A stretch of 64,000 bases of DNA from an uncultured Hyphomonas sp. (GTDB lineage Bacteria > Pseudomonadota > Alphaproteobacteria > Caulobacterales > Hyphomonadaceae): the NCBI RefSeq assembly GCF_963678195.1, contig NZ_OY782759.1, forward strand, positions 992,001 through 1,056,000. The letters run 5' to 3'. Below the pieces are notes generated by a model. That model saw nothing but the letters and a program-made list of their open reading frames with translations. It searched no databases and had not been told where the DNA came from. Of the stretch, positions 18,418 to 28,143 are shown in pieces. Position 1 is the first letter of the stretch, and every line of letters begins with the position of its first letter. The position numbers and the translations under genes are program-made.

Positions 18418-20244
18418 ATGTGCGGTATTGTCGCGATTTCTGGAAAAGAGCCTGTTGCTGATCGGTTGATCGACGGACTGAAGCGCTTGGAATATCGCGG
18501 CTATGACAGCGCAGGCATCGCAGTCATTGCAGAGAACGGTCTGGACCGGCGCCGCGCACCCGGCAAGATCGTCAATCTGGAATCCCTGCTCCGCGAATAC
18601 CCTATGAATGCCACCACCGGCATCGCACACACACGCTGGGCAACTCACGGCAAGCCAAACGAAAGCAATGCCCATCCGCACATGGCCGGCGGTGTCGCGA
18701 TCGTCCACAACGGCATCATCGAGAATTTCCGTGAGCTTCGGGACACCCTGCAGGCTGCCGGACGGACGTTTGAATCCGAAACCGACTCCGAAGTGGTCGC
18801 CCAGCTGCTGGACCAGAAGATCAGCGCCGGCGCCGACCCGGTCGACGCATTTGAGGCCACGCTGGCCGAACTTGAGGGCGCGTTTGCCCTTGCCGTCATC
18901 TTCGATGGACATGTCGGCCTGATGATGGGCGCCCGGCGCGGCAGCCCGCTGGTGCTCGGCTATGGTGACGGAGAGATGTATCTCGGCTCCGACGCCATTG
19001 CGTTGGCGCCGTTCACACGTGACGTGACCTATCTGGAGGAGGGTGACTGGTGTGTCCTCACGCCGGATAGTTTCGACATCCGCAATGCACGCGGTGAGCG
19101 GGTGAACCGCAAGCGTGTGGCATCCGCCGTCAATGATGCCCTGATTGAGCGCGGCGAATACGACCACTTCATGCTCAAGGAAATCCATGAGCAGCCGGAA
19201 TCGATCGCGCGGTCGATCATGCCTTATGTGGATCAGGTGACCGGCACGCTGGACATCGGCGCCGTGGCCACCGCATCTTTTACCGCAGCGGACCGCGCTG
19301 TCGCGATTGCCTGCGGCACGGCTTACTACGCCGCGTTCACGGCGAAATACTGGTTTGAACAAGCAGCCCGGCTGTCGCTCGAAACAGATATCGCGTCTGA
19401 GTTCCGCTACCGCCAGCCGGTGCTGCCTCAGTCTGGCCCGGCCCTGTTTGTCAGCCAGTCTGGCGAGACCGCCGACACGCTGGCCGCGCTGCGCTACTGC
19501 CGCCAGAACGGGACGACAGGGATCGCCATCGTCAACGTACCGGAAAGCTCCATCGCGCGCGAAGCTGGCGCCGTGGTGCCGACCCATGCAGGGCCTGAAA
19601 TCGGCGTTGCCTCAACCAAGGCCTTTACAGCACAGCTGTCGGTTCTGGCGGTCATGGCGCTTGCCGCCGCACGGGCCCGTGGCCACCTGCTGCCGGGCGA
19701 TGAGGCCAGGGCAGTGAAGAACCTGTTGGCCCTGCCGCGCAAAGTCACCGAGGCGCTGGAAGCCCAGGAACAGATCGCCGGGATTGCAAAGACACTGACG
19801 CAGGCCAGTGATGTGCTCTTCCTTGGCCGGGGACGTTACTATCCCTTGGCGCTGGAAGGAGCATTGAAGCTGAAGGAAGTCTCCTACATCCACGCCGAAG
19901 GCTATGCGGCAGGGGAATTGAAGCATGGCCCCATTGCCCTGATCGAGCAGGGGCTGCCGGTTGTCGTCGTCGCCCCGAAGGATGAGCTGTTCGAAAAGAC
20001 AATTTCAAATGTCGAGGAAATCCGGGCGCGCGGCGCTGAAGTGATCCTGATTTCCGACGATGCCGGTATCGCCATGGCGGGCAACCGGGCGGACCATGTG
20101 ATCCGCCTCCCGGACGGCGATGATTTTACGCTGCCGATCCTGGCGGCGATCCCGCTGCAGCTGCTGGCTTATTACGTCGCGGTGGCAAAAGGCACCGACG
20201 TCGACCAGCCGCGCAACCTCGCGAAATCGGTCACGGTCGAATAG
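18418..20244 (+). CDS. glmS: Glutamine-fructose-6-phosphate aminotransferase (isomerising) GlmS
   Basis: A 608-residue cytosolic enzyme making glucosamine 6-phosphate from fructose 6-phosphate and glutamine, the entry to peptidoglycan, LPS and amino-sugar synthesis. The mature N-terminus is Cys2 in MCGIVAISG, the amidotransferase nucleophile; LEYRGYDSAG and HTRWATHG follow. The two SIS domains occupy about 285-600, with SQSGETADT in the first, and the C-terminus ends in the conserved DQPRNLAKSVTVE. Full length and intact. It is followed after 97 bp by a nucleotidyltransferase-fold gene on the same strand. Confidence 0.98.
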   Translation: MCGIVAISGKEPVADRLIDGLKRLEYRGYDSAGIAVIAENGLDRRRAPGKIVNLESLLREYPMNATTGIAHTRWATHGKPNESNAHPHMAGGVAIVHNGIIENFRELRDTLQAAGRTFESETDSEVVAQLLDQKISAGADPVDAFEATLAELEGAFALAVIFDGHVGLMMGARRGSPLVLGYGDGEMYLGSDAIALAPFTRDVTYLEEGDWCVLTPDSFDIRNARGERVNRKRVASAVNDALIERGEYDHFMLKEIHEQPESIARSIMPYVDQVTGTLDIGAVATASFTAADRAVAIACGTAYYAAFTAKYWFEQAARLSLETDIASEFRYRQPVLPQSGPALFVSQSGETADTLAALRYCRQNGTTGIAIVNVPESSIAREAGAVVPTHAGPEIGVASTKAFTAQLSVLAVMALAAARARGHLLPGDEARAVKNLLALPRKVTEALEAQEQIAGIAKTLTQASDVLFLGRGRYYPLALEGALKLKEVSYIHAEGYAAGELKHGPIALIEQGLPVVVVAPKDELFEKTISNVEEIRARGAEVILISDDAGIAMAGNRADHVIRLPDGDDFTLPILAAIPLQLLAYYVAVAKGTDVDQPRNLAKSVTVE

Positions 20245-20341
20245 GGCGCAAAAACATAGCTGTCCCTTCGGTGACTTCATGTTGTCGCCAGCGGTCGGCT
20301 GAGGCTAGTCTGTTCCGATTACGGGAGCAGAGGAGCATTGC

Positions 20342-21268
20342 GTGTCCACAACCGACTTGGAAGACATTGAAAGCCGGGTTGTTCAGCTGATCGCCGCAAA
20401 GGGCCCCATGATCGGCAAGGAACTCGCCGAGGAGATGCCCGACGTGCCGGCGCTGGCGCTGTGGCAGACCTGCTATCGCAGCCGGACGTTCCATGTCTCC
20501 CACTTCGCCAGCTATTATCTGCGCTACGACATCACGCGGGACGACCAGGTGCGCCTCAGCCCCTCAATCCAGCGGGATTTCCTTTCCTTCTCCCTGTTTG
20601 GCCTGCCCGGGCAAAGAGACCAGATGATTGAGCGGCAGGGGACATTGTCCAACATGCACCGCGAGATCAGCCGCGAGAAAATCAGCGTTGCCCAGCAGGT
20701 GATGAAACAATTGTTCGTCAGCCTCGGCCGCGAAGTCCGCAGCCAGCTCTGCGCGTTTATCGCCGGAGATCTTGCCTATTTCCTCGCCCATAACGAGCCA
20801 CGCGAACATGTTGCGTCGGGAGAGATGGTGAAGGGATCGGATATCGACATTGTCATCATCCTCAGCGAATCCCTGCCTGACGAGATCATGACACGGATCG
20901 ACAGTGAGATGACGGCGCTGAAGAGCCTCTACCTGCGCCATCCGCAATACCGGCATGAGATCGATTTTATCTGCAAGCGCAAATCGACCATGGAAAAGCA
21001 ATTCCAGTATACGGATATTCACGACAAGATCGCGAGTAAGATTGCCTATGAATCCATGTTCCTCGGCGGCTCGCTGACCCTGTACATGGAAGTCCGCGAT
21101 GCCATGGTGCGGACCGGGGTCGACCGGTTGATTGAGGAGGATTTCGAACACGCTCTCAAGGACCGGAAGAATGCGATGCATCAATTGCTGAAGGTGCCGG
21201 GCGATTCCATCGACGAGGAGACCCGGTCCCTGTTTCACTTCTCGCAGGAACGTGTGGAGTTTTCGTGA
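20342..21268 (+). CDS. Uncharacterised nucleotidyltransferase-fold protein
   Basis: A 308-residue protein I cannot place in a named family. The first 75 residues look like a winged-helix segment (LIAAKGPMIGKELAEEM, then a YLRYDITRDD wing). The middle has a polymerase-beta-like nucleotidyltransferase core: VKGSDIDIVIIL near 163-174 supplies the DxD pair, and RHEIDFICK near 203-211 would supply the third aspartate. The C-terminal part is helical. Start is GTG at 20342 with a good AGAGGAG. It follows glmS by 97 bp. Transfer of AMP or UMP onto a protein, sugar or antibiotic is possible; RNA or toxin roles cannot be excluded. Confidence 0.65.
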   Translation: MSTTDLEDIESRVVQLIAAKGPMIGKELAEEMPDVPALALWQTCYRSRTFHVSHFASYYLRYDITRDDQVRLSPSIQRDFLSFSLFGLPGQRDQMIERQGTLSNMHREISREKISVAQQVMKQLFVSLGREVRSQLCAFIAGDLAYFLAHNEPREHVASGEMVKGSDIDIVIILSESLPDEIMTRIDSEMTALKSLYLRHPQYRHEIDFICKRKSTMEKQFQYTDIHDKIASKIAYESMFLGGSLTLYMEVRDAMVRTGVDRLIEEDFEHALKDRKNAMHQLLKVPGDSIDEETRSLFHFSQERVEFS

Positions 21269-21379
21269 TTTGCCCGCCAACGCATATTGGTGTTCCGTTC
21301 ACGATTTCAGGGGCAGGATAACACCGCATCGCGATAGCGAATTCCATGGATGGGCGCCCGTATTCGGAGATCGAAGGAC

Positions 21380-23863
21380 ATGCAGTTGAGGAAACAGCGG
21401 TTACGTCACCTGAAGATGGTGCTTGTCCTGGCAGTTGCCGGACCGTCCCTTGCCTTGCTCGGCGCGTGCGCCAGCGGGGGTGGCGGCGGTTCCACCGTTA
21501 CACCCGCGTCGCCGCCTCCGCCACCCCCTCCGGCGCCGCCACCTCCGCCTCCACCACCGCCGTTTCCGTCAGAGATCGCACCGCCTTCTTCATTCGAAAC
21601 AAGTGAATACACCCAGACCGGCGGGTTGCCGGTGATCGGAGCTTCAGCTGCCTACTCGATCGGGGCGACGGGATCCGGCATCAAGGTCGCGGTGATTGAT
21701 ACGGGGACAATCGATAATCACCCGGACCTGCAGGGGGCGTTTGTCCAGACCTTTGATGTCTGCGCCGATACGGATTGCAGCGGATACGATTCGAACGGGG
21801 ATCCGATCACAACCACCCGGCAGCCGGACGATATCGATACAGGCGGCCACGGTACGCTGGTGTCAGGTGTGATCGCCGCGCGCCGGCAGGACAATTACGC
21901 GACTGTTATCGACGAAGGAAAGGGTATTCAGGGCATCGCTTTTGAATCGTCCATCGTATCGGTCCGTGCGGACAGCCCGGGAAGCTGTGCCCTGACGGGG
22001 GAGGACGAAGGCTGCAATTTCAGAGATACTGCTCTCGTCCGCGCCATTCAGTATGCTGTTGACCAGGGCGTCAGTGTTATCAACATGTCACTGGGCGGCG
22101 AAATTGATGGCGATCAGACATTGGAAAATGCTGTGCGCAGCGCGGCCGCGGCAGGGGTCCTCGTTGTCATATCTGCTGGGAATGAAGCAGAGCCAGCCGT
22201 GGATGACGGGATGGGAAATATCACCCCGGCGGTCGGCGGAGAACCGACGGAACCCGCCTATATCGCCGGACAGGACCAGTCGCTGGGGCGGGTCGTGGCG
22301 GTCGGCTCGATTGATCTCAACCGCGTTATTTCAGACTTCTCGAACCGCGCAGGCGATGATGCGAAGAATTACTACATCCTCGCCCCAGGTGAAGACGTCG
22401 TCACGACCGGACTTGATGATGACATCATGGTGCCCGATTTACCGTCATGTGCTGACACGACCAGTAACCAGTGCCGGGATACAGACGATGTACCTGATTA
22501 CTGGCGGGTCTCGGGAACGTCTTTCTCGGCACCTTATGTTGCCGGCGCACTGGCGTTGATGCTGCAGACTTTCCCGAACCTCAAAGATAAGCCCGAGGTC
22601 GCACTGCAGATCCTGCTGGATACGGCGGATGATTATGTCGATACGGATCTCGACCCGATCACCGGAACAGCGGCGGGCGAGGGGGTCGATGACGTATCTG
22701 GCGTTGGCATCCTCAATCTCGTCCGGGCCTTTGCACCACAGGGTCAGCAGACACTGGACTTTGGCACGGAGAAGGTTTCCATTGATGCCGCGCTGGCGCC
22801 GAGCGGCGGCGCTTTCGGGGATTGGGCCTCAAATTCGGGCGCGCTGAACGGACTGGTCTTCCAGGACAAGTATGAACGGGGCTTCCTGCTGGACGCCAAC
22901 GCCGTCTCGGCGCAATTGCCGGCGGACATGACCGGTAACCGGATGGTCGATTTTGCGACGCGGGCCGATTGGGCTGCGGGTGAAACGCATTCGGTCCGGG
23001 CGGGCAATCTGTCCTTCAACTGGACGCAGGCACGTCTGTATGACGATCCGACAGCACCGTACCAGGAAGACCCGGAATCGACGTTCCAGATGCGCTACAG
23101 TTTCGGCGCCAACGAAGTGGAAGTTGGCCGTGGGGGCTCGCTCACCCGGCTGGCGCCGGACGTGTCGCTACTGAACGAACCGGGCGTCGGCAATGCGTTC
23201 TCGACCGGCGGTGCCTGGGCGAAATTCAGCCACCATCTGGGGCAGGGCCTCGTGATGGACTTCTTCTCTGCCGAGCAGAGGGGACGCAGCCAGTCCGGCT
23301 TCCGGTTCGGCCGGGACAAGCCGCGCTGGTCTTACCGGTTCGGCGCGACCTTTGTCGAAGATGCGAACACCGCACTCGGCGGATCGGTGCAGGCGCGCTT
23401 CGGCGCGGAAGACCAGACACGGATGACGGCCTATGCGCTGGAAGGTGCCTGGCTAGCGGGGCAGCGCTGGACGCTGTCTTCCGGCGTGGAGATGGCAAGC
23501 GTCGACCTGCCGGGTGTGAACGTGAGCGATGTGTGGACCAGCCGCTGGTCCCTCGGCGCAAGCCGTCCGGCCGGACCGGGGCGCCTCAGCCTGATTGTTG
23601 CCCAGCCATGGCGGGCGGAAACGGGGTCGATCGCGCTCAATGCGCCGGTCGGCATCGACGTATCCGGCGCCCTGATCCATCAGACGATCAATGCCGGCCT
23701 GACCCCCAGCGGGCGGCAGGTGGATTTTGAAACGCGCTACGGCTTCAAGCTGGTGGGCGGCTGGACTGGCGAGACGGCGGCCGTGGTGTCGACATCGCCG
23801 AACCATATCGCGGGTGCGAAAGAGGAGAGTGCCCTTTGGTTCAGGCTATCGACAGACTGGTAA
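21380..23863 (+). CDS. Subtilisin-like (S8) serine protease lipoprotein, probable autotransporter
   Basis: An 827-residue exported protease. The signal peptide ends in a lipobox LLGA-Cys30, followed by a Gly-rich stretch and a proline-rich linker (about 44-69). The S8 domain spans roughly 90-450 with the complete triad: Asp107 (VIDTG), His157 (GGHGT) and Ser381 (GTSFSAP). Four cysteines near 129-212 may form disulfides. The remaining 350 residues are beta-rich with alternating aromatics and end in FRLSTDW, a terminal aromatic as in outer-membrane barrels; lipoprotein plus S8 plus barrel is the architecture of NalP and SphB1, which shed surface proteins. The start at 21380 is taken because the signal peptide begins there. 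Confidence 0.85.
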   Translation: MQLRKQRLRHLKMVLVLAVAGPSLALLGACASGGGGGSTVTPASPPPPPPPAPPPPPPPPPFPSEIAPPSSFETSEYTQTGGLPVIGASAAYSIGATGSGIKVAVIDTGTIDNHPDLQGAFVQTFDVCADTDCSGYDSNGDPITTTRQPDDIDTGGHGTLVSGVIAARRQDNYATVIDEGKGIQGIAFESSIVSVRADSPGSCALTGEDEGCNFRDTALVRAIQYAVDQGVSVINMSLGGEIDGDQTLENAVRSAAAAGVLVVISAGNEAEPAVDDGMGNITPAVGGEPTEPAYIAGQDQSLGRVVAVGSIDLNRVISDFSNRAGDDAKNYYILAPGEDVVTTGLDDDIMVPDLPSCADTTSNQCRDTDDVPDYWRVSGTSFSAPYVAGALALMLQTFPNLKDKPEVALQILLDTADDYVDTDLDPITGTAAGEGVDDVSGVGILNLVRAFAPQGQQTLDFGTEKVSIDAALAPSGGAFGDWASNSGALNGLVFQDKYERGFLLDANAVSAQLPADMTGNRMVDFATRADWAAGETHSVRAGNLSFNWTQARLYDDPTAPYQEDPESTFQMRYSFGANEVEVGRGGSLTRLAPDVSLLNEPGVGNAFSTGGAWAKFSHHLGQGLVMDFFSAEQRGRSQSGFRFGRDKPRWSYRFGATFVEDANTALGGSVQARFGAEDQTRMTAYALEGAWLAGQRWTLSSGVEMASVDLPGVNVSDVWTSRWSLGASRPAGPGRLSLIVAQPWRAETGSIALNAPVGIDVSGALIHQTINAGLTPSGRQVDFETRYGFKLVGGWTGETAAVVSTSPNHIAGAKEESALWFRLSTDW

Positions 23864-24282
23864 CGATGCGCGCGGCAGTGGCGCTGGCATCACTCGGCAT
23901 ACTGGCCGGATGCCAGTGCCTCTGGCCGCATACTTCGAATGCGCAGACCGAACCTGACCAGGTTGCCGACGCGGAGGCTGTGCCGGCTTGCCCGGCCGTG
24001 ACCCGCGCCAAGGCCTGGGTCAACCGGATGCCTACCATCGGTCGTGAGCCGACGAAAATGATCGTGATGCTGGATGTGGACAGTCAGGACAGCTGGTTCA
24101 TGGCGCCGCTGGACATGCCGTCCGCAACCGGGCTGATCCTGGAGTTGAAGCCCGGCGGGGCGGCTGTGCCAGGCACGGTCGCCTATCGCGAGATGGCGCC
24201 CGCGCCGCTCCCAGCCCGGATCGCGATCCTGTGCCGGGGCCGCGAGGTTGCCACCATCGATAAGGTGATGATCGTGCAGTGA
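23836..24282 (+). CDS. Small predicted lipoprotein overlapping the S8 protease gene
   Basis: A 148-residue protein of unknown function. Its frame overlaps the protease stop by 28 bp when read from the TTG at 23836, which has GAGGAG 7 bp upstream; an ATG at 23866 is the alternative and lacks a good ribosome site. Either way the N-terminus is a lipoprotein signal with lipobox ILAG-Cys, so the mature form is probably periplasmic. The rest, about 110 residues, contains a beta-rich C-terminus (RIAILCRGREVATID). The overlap implies co-translation with the protease, so an inhibitor, chaperone or partner role is plausible but unproven. Confidence 0.65.
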   Translation: MVQAIDRLVTMRAAVALASLGILAGCQCLWPHTSNAQTEPDQVADAEAVPACPAVTRAKAWVNRMPTIGREPTKMIVMLDVDSQDSWFMAPLDMPSATGLILELKPGGAAVPGTVAYREMAPAPLPARIAILCRGREVATIDKVMIVQ

Positions 24283-24288
24283 CCCTGC

Positions 24289-25470
24289 CTAGTTGGCGAG
24301 GCGTGCAAGCTCCGACGTCAGGTCCGTTTTTTCCCAGCTGAAGGTCCCGTTTTCGCCCGCCTGGCGGCCGAAATGGCCGTAGGCCGCGCTCGGGCTATAG
24401 ATCGGCCGGTCCAGCTGAAGATGGTTGCGGATGCCTTTCGGCGACAGGTCGAACAATTCGCGGAGCATCTTGGCGATGCGGTCTTCGTCGGCTTTGCCGG
24501 TGCCATGCGTATCGACATAAATCGACAGCGGCTGTGCGACGCCGATGGCATAGCTGACCTGGATCGTGCAGCGCTCGGCCAGGCCAGCCGCGACGACGTT
24601 CTTGGCAAGGTAGCGTGTGGCATAGGCCGCCGAACGGTCCACCTTGGACGGGTCCTTGCCGGAGAAGGCACCGCCGCCATGCGGGGCCGCGCCGCCATAG
24701 GTGTCGACGATGATCTTGCGGCCGGTAAGGCCGGCGTCGCCGTCCGGGCCGCCGATGTGGAAGCGGCCGGTGGGGTTCACGTAGAACTTGTCTTCCGGCG
24801 GGAACCAGCCTTCCGGCAGAACTTCCTGAACGACCGGGCGGATGATTTCGCGCAGTTCGTCCTGGCTGACATCCTTGCCGTGCTGGTGGGAGACGACGAG
24901 CGCGTTCACGCCGACAGGTTTCGAGCCTTCATATTGCAGCGTGACCTGGCTCTTGGCGTCCGGCTCCAGCTGCGGACGCGCCCCGGAATGGCGCAGCGCG
25001 GCCAGTTTCTGGAGGATCTGATGGGAATAGACCAGCGTCGCCGGCATCAGTTCCGGCGTCTCATTGGTGGCGTAGCCGAACATGATGCCCTGGTCGCCCG
25101 CGCCTTCTTCCTTGAACAGGCCCTGGCCGGCTTCCACGCCCTGGGCGATCTCGGCGGACTGGCCGTGGACGAGATTGTCGATCGTCAAATTCTTCCAGTG
25201 GAAGCCGTCCTGCTCATAGCCGATCCGCTTGACCACATTGCGGGCCGCTTCGTTCATTTCGTCTTCGGTGACGACGGCGCCATTGTTTGTCCGCACTTCG
25301 CCAGCCAGCACGATCTTGTTGGTTGTGGTCAGTGTTTCCACGGCGACCTTGGCCGTCGGGTCCTTTGCCAGAAACAGGTCGACAATCGCGTCCGAAACCT
25401 GGTCTGCGACTTTGTCCGGATGCCCTTCCGAAACGCTTTCGGAGGTGAATTCGTGGCTGGAGAGTTTCAT
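24289..25470 (-). CDS. metK: S-adenosylmethionine synthetase MetK
   Basis: A 393-residue cytosolic enzyme joining methionine and ATP to give S-adenosylmethionine. Signatures are [14 protein letters not shown] near 13-26, [12 protein letters not shown] near 119-130, and [18 protein letters not shown] near 265-282. The ATG at 25470 has AGAGGAA upstream and gives the expected N-terminus; the frame extends 17 codons further back without support. It is the last gene of ahcY-purU-metK, 19 bp after purU. Its stop lies 6 bp from the convergent lipoprotein gene. Confidence 0.98.
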   Translation of the reverse strand: MKLSSHEFTSESVSEGHPDKVADQVSDAIVDLFLAKDPTAKVAVETLTTTNKIVLAGEVRTNNGAVVTEDEMNEAARNVVKRIGYEQDGFHWKNLTIDNLVHGQSAEIAQGVEAGQGLFKEEGAGDQGIMFGYATNETPELMPATLVYSHQILQKLAALRHSGARPQLEPDAKSQVTLQYEGSKPVGVNALVVSHQHGKDVSQDELREIIRPVVQEVLPEGWFPPEDKFYVNPTGRFHIGGPDGDAGLTGRKIIVDTYGGAAPHGGGAFSGKDPSKVDRSAAYATRYLAKNVVAAGLAERCTIQVSYAIGVAQPLSIYVDTHGTGKADEDRIAKMLRELFDLSPKGIRNHLQLDRPIYSPSAAYGHFGRQAGENGTFSWEKTDLTSELARLAN

Positions 25471-25489
25471 GGCAGTTTCCTCTGAGGGC

Positions 25490-26350
25490 TTATCTGGCGA
25501 AGACGATAGTCCGGCCTGCATGACTGAAAACGCGGTGCTCTGCGTGCGCCTTGACGGCGCGCAGAAGGGCCGTGCCTTCCAAATGGCGGCCGGTCTCGAT
25601 CATGTCGGCGGGGGTGTAGGTATGGTCGATGGTTTCGGTGACCTGGGTGATGATCGGGCCTTCATCCAGGTCTGCGGTGACGTAATGGGCGGTGGCACCG
25701 ATGACTTTCACACCGCGGGCGTGGGCCTGATGATAGGGGCGGGCGCCCTTGAAGCTCGGCAGGAAGGAATGGTGGATGTTGATGCACCGGCCCTCCAGTT
25801 CCCGGCAGGCATCATCGCTGAGCACCTGCATGTAACGGGCGAGCACGATCAGGTCCGCACCGGTTTCCTCAATCACGTGGAAGAGCCGCGCTTCAGCTTC
25901 AGGCTTTGTCGTGGCCGTCACCGGGATGTGGAACCAGGGCAGGCCGAAATGGGCGAACTGATCTTTCAGCGTCTCATTGTTCGACACGATTCCGACCACG
26001 TCGATCGGCAGCTCCTTGCGGCGGGATGCGTAGAGCAGCGTGTTGGCACAATGGTCTGACTTCGAGACCAGCAGCAGTGTCCGCATGCGCTGGCCGACCG
26101 GGGCGACGCTCCAGTCGGCTTCCAGCTCCTCACCCGCTTCCTCGATGTCGCCCAGCAGGCTGAGCGGCACGTCTCCGCCCGCAGGCGCGCGGAAGACGAG
26201 CCGGGCAAAGAACTGCCCGGACTCGGAATCGCCAAAGGTGCGGGAGGACGCAATGAAACAGTCATGCGCCTCCATCAGGCGGGCCAGCGTCGCGACGATC
26301 CCGACCCGGTCCGGGCAGGACAATGTCAGGATATGATCACCGGTTGTCAT
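25490..26350 (-). CDS. purU: Formyltetrahydrofolate deformylase PurU
   Basis: A 286-residue enzyme that hydrolyses 10-formyl-THF to formate and THF. An N-terminal ACT domain (about 5-85, [16 protein letters not shown]) precedes a formyltransferase-type catalytic domain with the Asn-X-His pair in [11 protein letters not shown] and the catalytic aspartate in DLDEGPII near 225. In E. coli PurU is allosterically set by methionine and glycine through the ACT domain, which suits its place here between ahcY and metK (20 bp and 19 bp gaps): it links the folate one-carbon pool to the methyl cycle. Confidence 0.95.
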   Translation of the reverse strand: MTTGDHILTLSCPDRVGIVATLARLMEAHDCFIASSRTFGDSESGQFFARLVFRAPAGGDVPLSLLGDIEEAGEELEADWSVAPVGQRMRTLLLVSKSDHCANTLLYASRRKELPIDVVGIVSNNETLKDQFAHFGLPWFHIPVTATTKPEAEARLFHVIEETGADLIVLARYMQVLSDDACRELEGRCINIHHSFLPSFKGARPYHQAHARGVKVIGATAHYVTADLDEGPIITQVTETIDHTYTPADMIETGRHLEGTALLRAVKAHAEHRVFSHAGRTIVFAR

Positions 26351-26370
26351 GCTGCATCCCGCCCTGGGGC

Positions 26371-27765
26371 CTAGTACCGGTAGTGTTCCGGCTTGAACGG
26401 GCCGACCGTGTTCACGCCGATATAGTCGGCCTGTTCACGCGACAGTTCGGTCAGCTGAACCCCAAGTTTTTCAAGGTGCAGCATGGCAACCTTCTCATCG
26501 AGATGCTTGGGCAGGGTGTAGACCTTGTTCTCGTACTCATGCCCGCGTGTCCACAGCTCCATCTGGGCGAGTGTCTGGTTCGTGAACGAGGCCGACATCA
26601 CGAAGGACGGGTGGCCCGTGGCATTGCCGAGGTTCACAAGGCGGCCTTCCGACAGGAGGATGATGCGCTTGCCATCCGGGAAGGTGATCATGTCGACCTG
26701 GGGCTTGATGTTCGTCCATTCGAAATTCCGCAGGCCCTCGACCTGAATCTCATTGTCGAAGTGGCCGATATTACACACGATCGCCATGTCTTTCATCGCG
26801 CGCATATGGTCGACCGTGATGATATCCTTGTTGCCTGTGGTGGTGACAAAGATGTCGAATTTCGGCGCAGCTTCTTCCATCGTCAGCACTTCGAAGCCGT
26901 CCATTGCAGCCTGCAGGGCGCAGATCGGGTCGACCTCGGACACTGACACGCGGGCGCCGGAGCCGGACAGAGAGGCCGCCGAGCCTTTGCCGACATCGCC
27001 ATAGCCGGCGACGAAAGCTTTCTTGCCAGCCATCATCACGTCCGTACCGCGGCGGATCGCGTCGACCAGGCTTTCTTTACAGCCATATTTGTTGTCGAAT
27101 TTCGACTTGGTGACGCTGTCATTGACGTTGATCGCCGGGAAGGGCAGTTCGCCGCGTTTTTCCATCTGATACAAGCGGTTAACGCCTGTGGTCGTCTCCT
27201 CGGAGACGCCCTTGATGCCAGCCTTGGTCTTCGCGAACCAGCCCGGGGAGGCTTCCATCCGCTTCCTGATCTGGGCGAACAGGGCGCGCTCTTCATCCGA
27301 GGATGGCTTGGAGATCACGGAGGCGTCTGCTTCGGCTTTCTCGCCGAGGACCAGGTACAGCGTCGCGTCGCCGCCATCGTCGAGGATCAGGTTCGGGGCG
27401 GTGCCGTCATGCCAGTGGAACAGGCGGTCGGTGTAGTCCCAGTACTCTTCCAGCGTCTCGCCCTTATAGGCCCAGACCGGCGTGCCATTGGCGGCGATGG
27501 CCGCGGCGGCGTGGTCCTGTGTGGAGTAGATATTACAGGATACCCACTGCACGTCGGCGCCGAGCGCTTCCAGTGTCTGGATCAGGACGGCTGTCTGGAT
27601 CGTCATGTGCAGCGAGCCGGCAATCTTGGCGCCCTTCAGGGGCTGCTCAGCGCCGAACTCTTCGCGCGCGGCCATCAGGCCCGGCATTTCTGTTTCGGCA
27701 ATCGCGATTTCCTTGCGTCCGAAATCTGCGAGGGTGATGTCCGCGACGTGATACGTCTTAGCCAT
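26371..27765 (-). CDS. ahcY: Adenosylhomocysteinase AhcY (SAH hydrolase)
   Basis: A 464-residue NAD-dependent enzyme that splits S-adenosylhomocysteine into adenosine and homocysteine. The NAD-binding loop is [41 protein letters not shown] and the C-terminal KPEHYRY are family signatures. The length includes the roughly 40-residue insert usual in proteobacterial and plant enzymes. AAAGGAA precedes the ATG by 7 bp. First gene of the ahcY-purU-metK operon. A terminator-like hairpin with a T-run lies 44 bp upstream of the start on the same strand. Confidence 0.98.
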   Translation of the reverse strand: MAKTYHVADITLADFGRKEIAIAETEMPGLMAAREEFGAEQPLKGAKIAGSLHMTIQTAVLIQTLEALGADVQWVSCNIYSTQDHAAAAIAANGTPVWAYKGETLEEYWDYTDRLFHWHDGTAPNLILDDGGDATLYLVLGEKAEADASVISKPSSDEERALFAQIRKRMEASPGWFAKTKAGIKGVSEETTTGVNRLYQMEKRGELPFPAINVNDSVTKSKFDNKYGCKESLVDAIRRGTDVMMAGKKAFVAGYGDVGKGSAASLSGSGARVSVSEVDPICALQAAMDGFEVLTMEEAAPKFDIFVTTTGNKDIITVDHMRAMKDMAIVCNIGHFDNEIQVEGLRNFEWTNIKPQVDMITFPDGKRIILLSEGRLVNLGNATGHPSFVMSASFTNQTLAQMELWTRGHEYENKVYTLPKHLDEKVAMLHLEKLGVQLTELSREQADYIGVNTVGPFKPEHYRY

Positions 27766-28143
27766 ATCAATATTCCTTTATACGTTTGTGCGCGGGTAGC
27801 ATGGCGCCAAAAAAAAGGCAATGTGCCTTCCTGCGCCGGAGGTGTGGCCGGTCCCCGGACACCATCAGGAACACACTCAATACACCCTCTATGGACCATC
27901 AACAGACAGCCCCGGGGCCCGGTCATGCCGGGCAGTCAGGGGCGGTCTGCGCGCATTCCGGTCGAGACAGGCTCAGGCCGCCTTGCGGAAGACGGAGCGG
28001 GAATTCAGCAGACGTTTCAGGCCGTACCCGATAACGCGGACGATGACTCCGCCGGTGAGCCTGCAGAACGCGAACTGCACACCAGCAAGCGCATCCGGCT
28101 GATGTCTGATCTGATCTCAGACTATTACAGCCTGAAATAGGCC
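27766..28143. other. 378-bp region upstream of ahcY
   Basis: Besides the hairpin at 27809-27829 it holds an open frame on the plus strand (27925-28140, 71 codons, ending DLISDYYSLK) that lacks a ribosome site and a recognised family, so it is not called as a gene. I looked for the conserved cores of SAH and SAM-II riboswitches on the minus strand and did not see them. The gap separates the S-adenosylmethionine-cycle operon from the polysaccharide locus. Confidence 0.4.
27809..27829 (-). terminator. Terminator-like hairpin with T-run in the ahcY leader
   Basis: On the minus strand AAGGCA-CAT-TGCCTT forms a 6-bp stem with a 3-base loop, followed directly by six more T's (eight in a row). It is oriented so as to stop transcripts entering ahcY from upstream. 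It may end the aminotransferase transcript (stop at 28144) or act as an attenuator for ahcY-purU-metK; only 43 bp remain between it and the ATG. Confidence 0.55.

Noticed and set aside
21530-21570. Proline-codon repeat in the S8 protease gene as a possible microsatellite or phase-variation tract
   Set aside because: The CCN codons are mixed rather than one pure repeated unit, so slippage is unlikely; it is a Pro-rich linker.
24373-25485. 370-codon frame antisense to metK
   Set aside because: Shadow frame of an unmistakable MetK.
27925-28140. 71-codon plus-strand frame ending DLISDYYSLK upstream of ahcY
   Set aside because: No ribosome site, no recognisable family, and its 5' half is low-complexity; kept only as a note in the intergenic entry.
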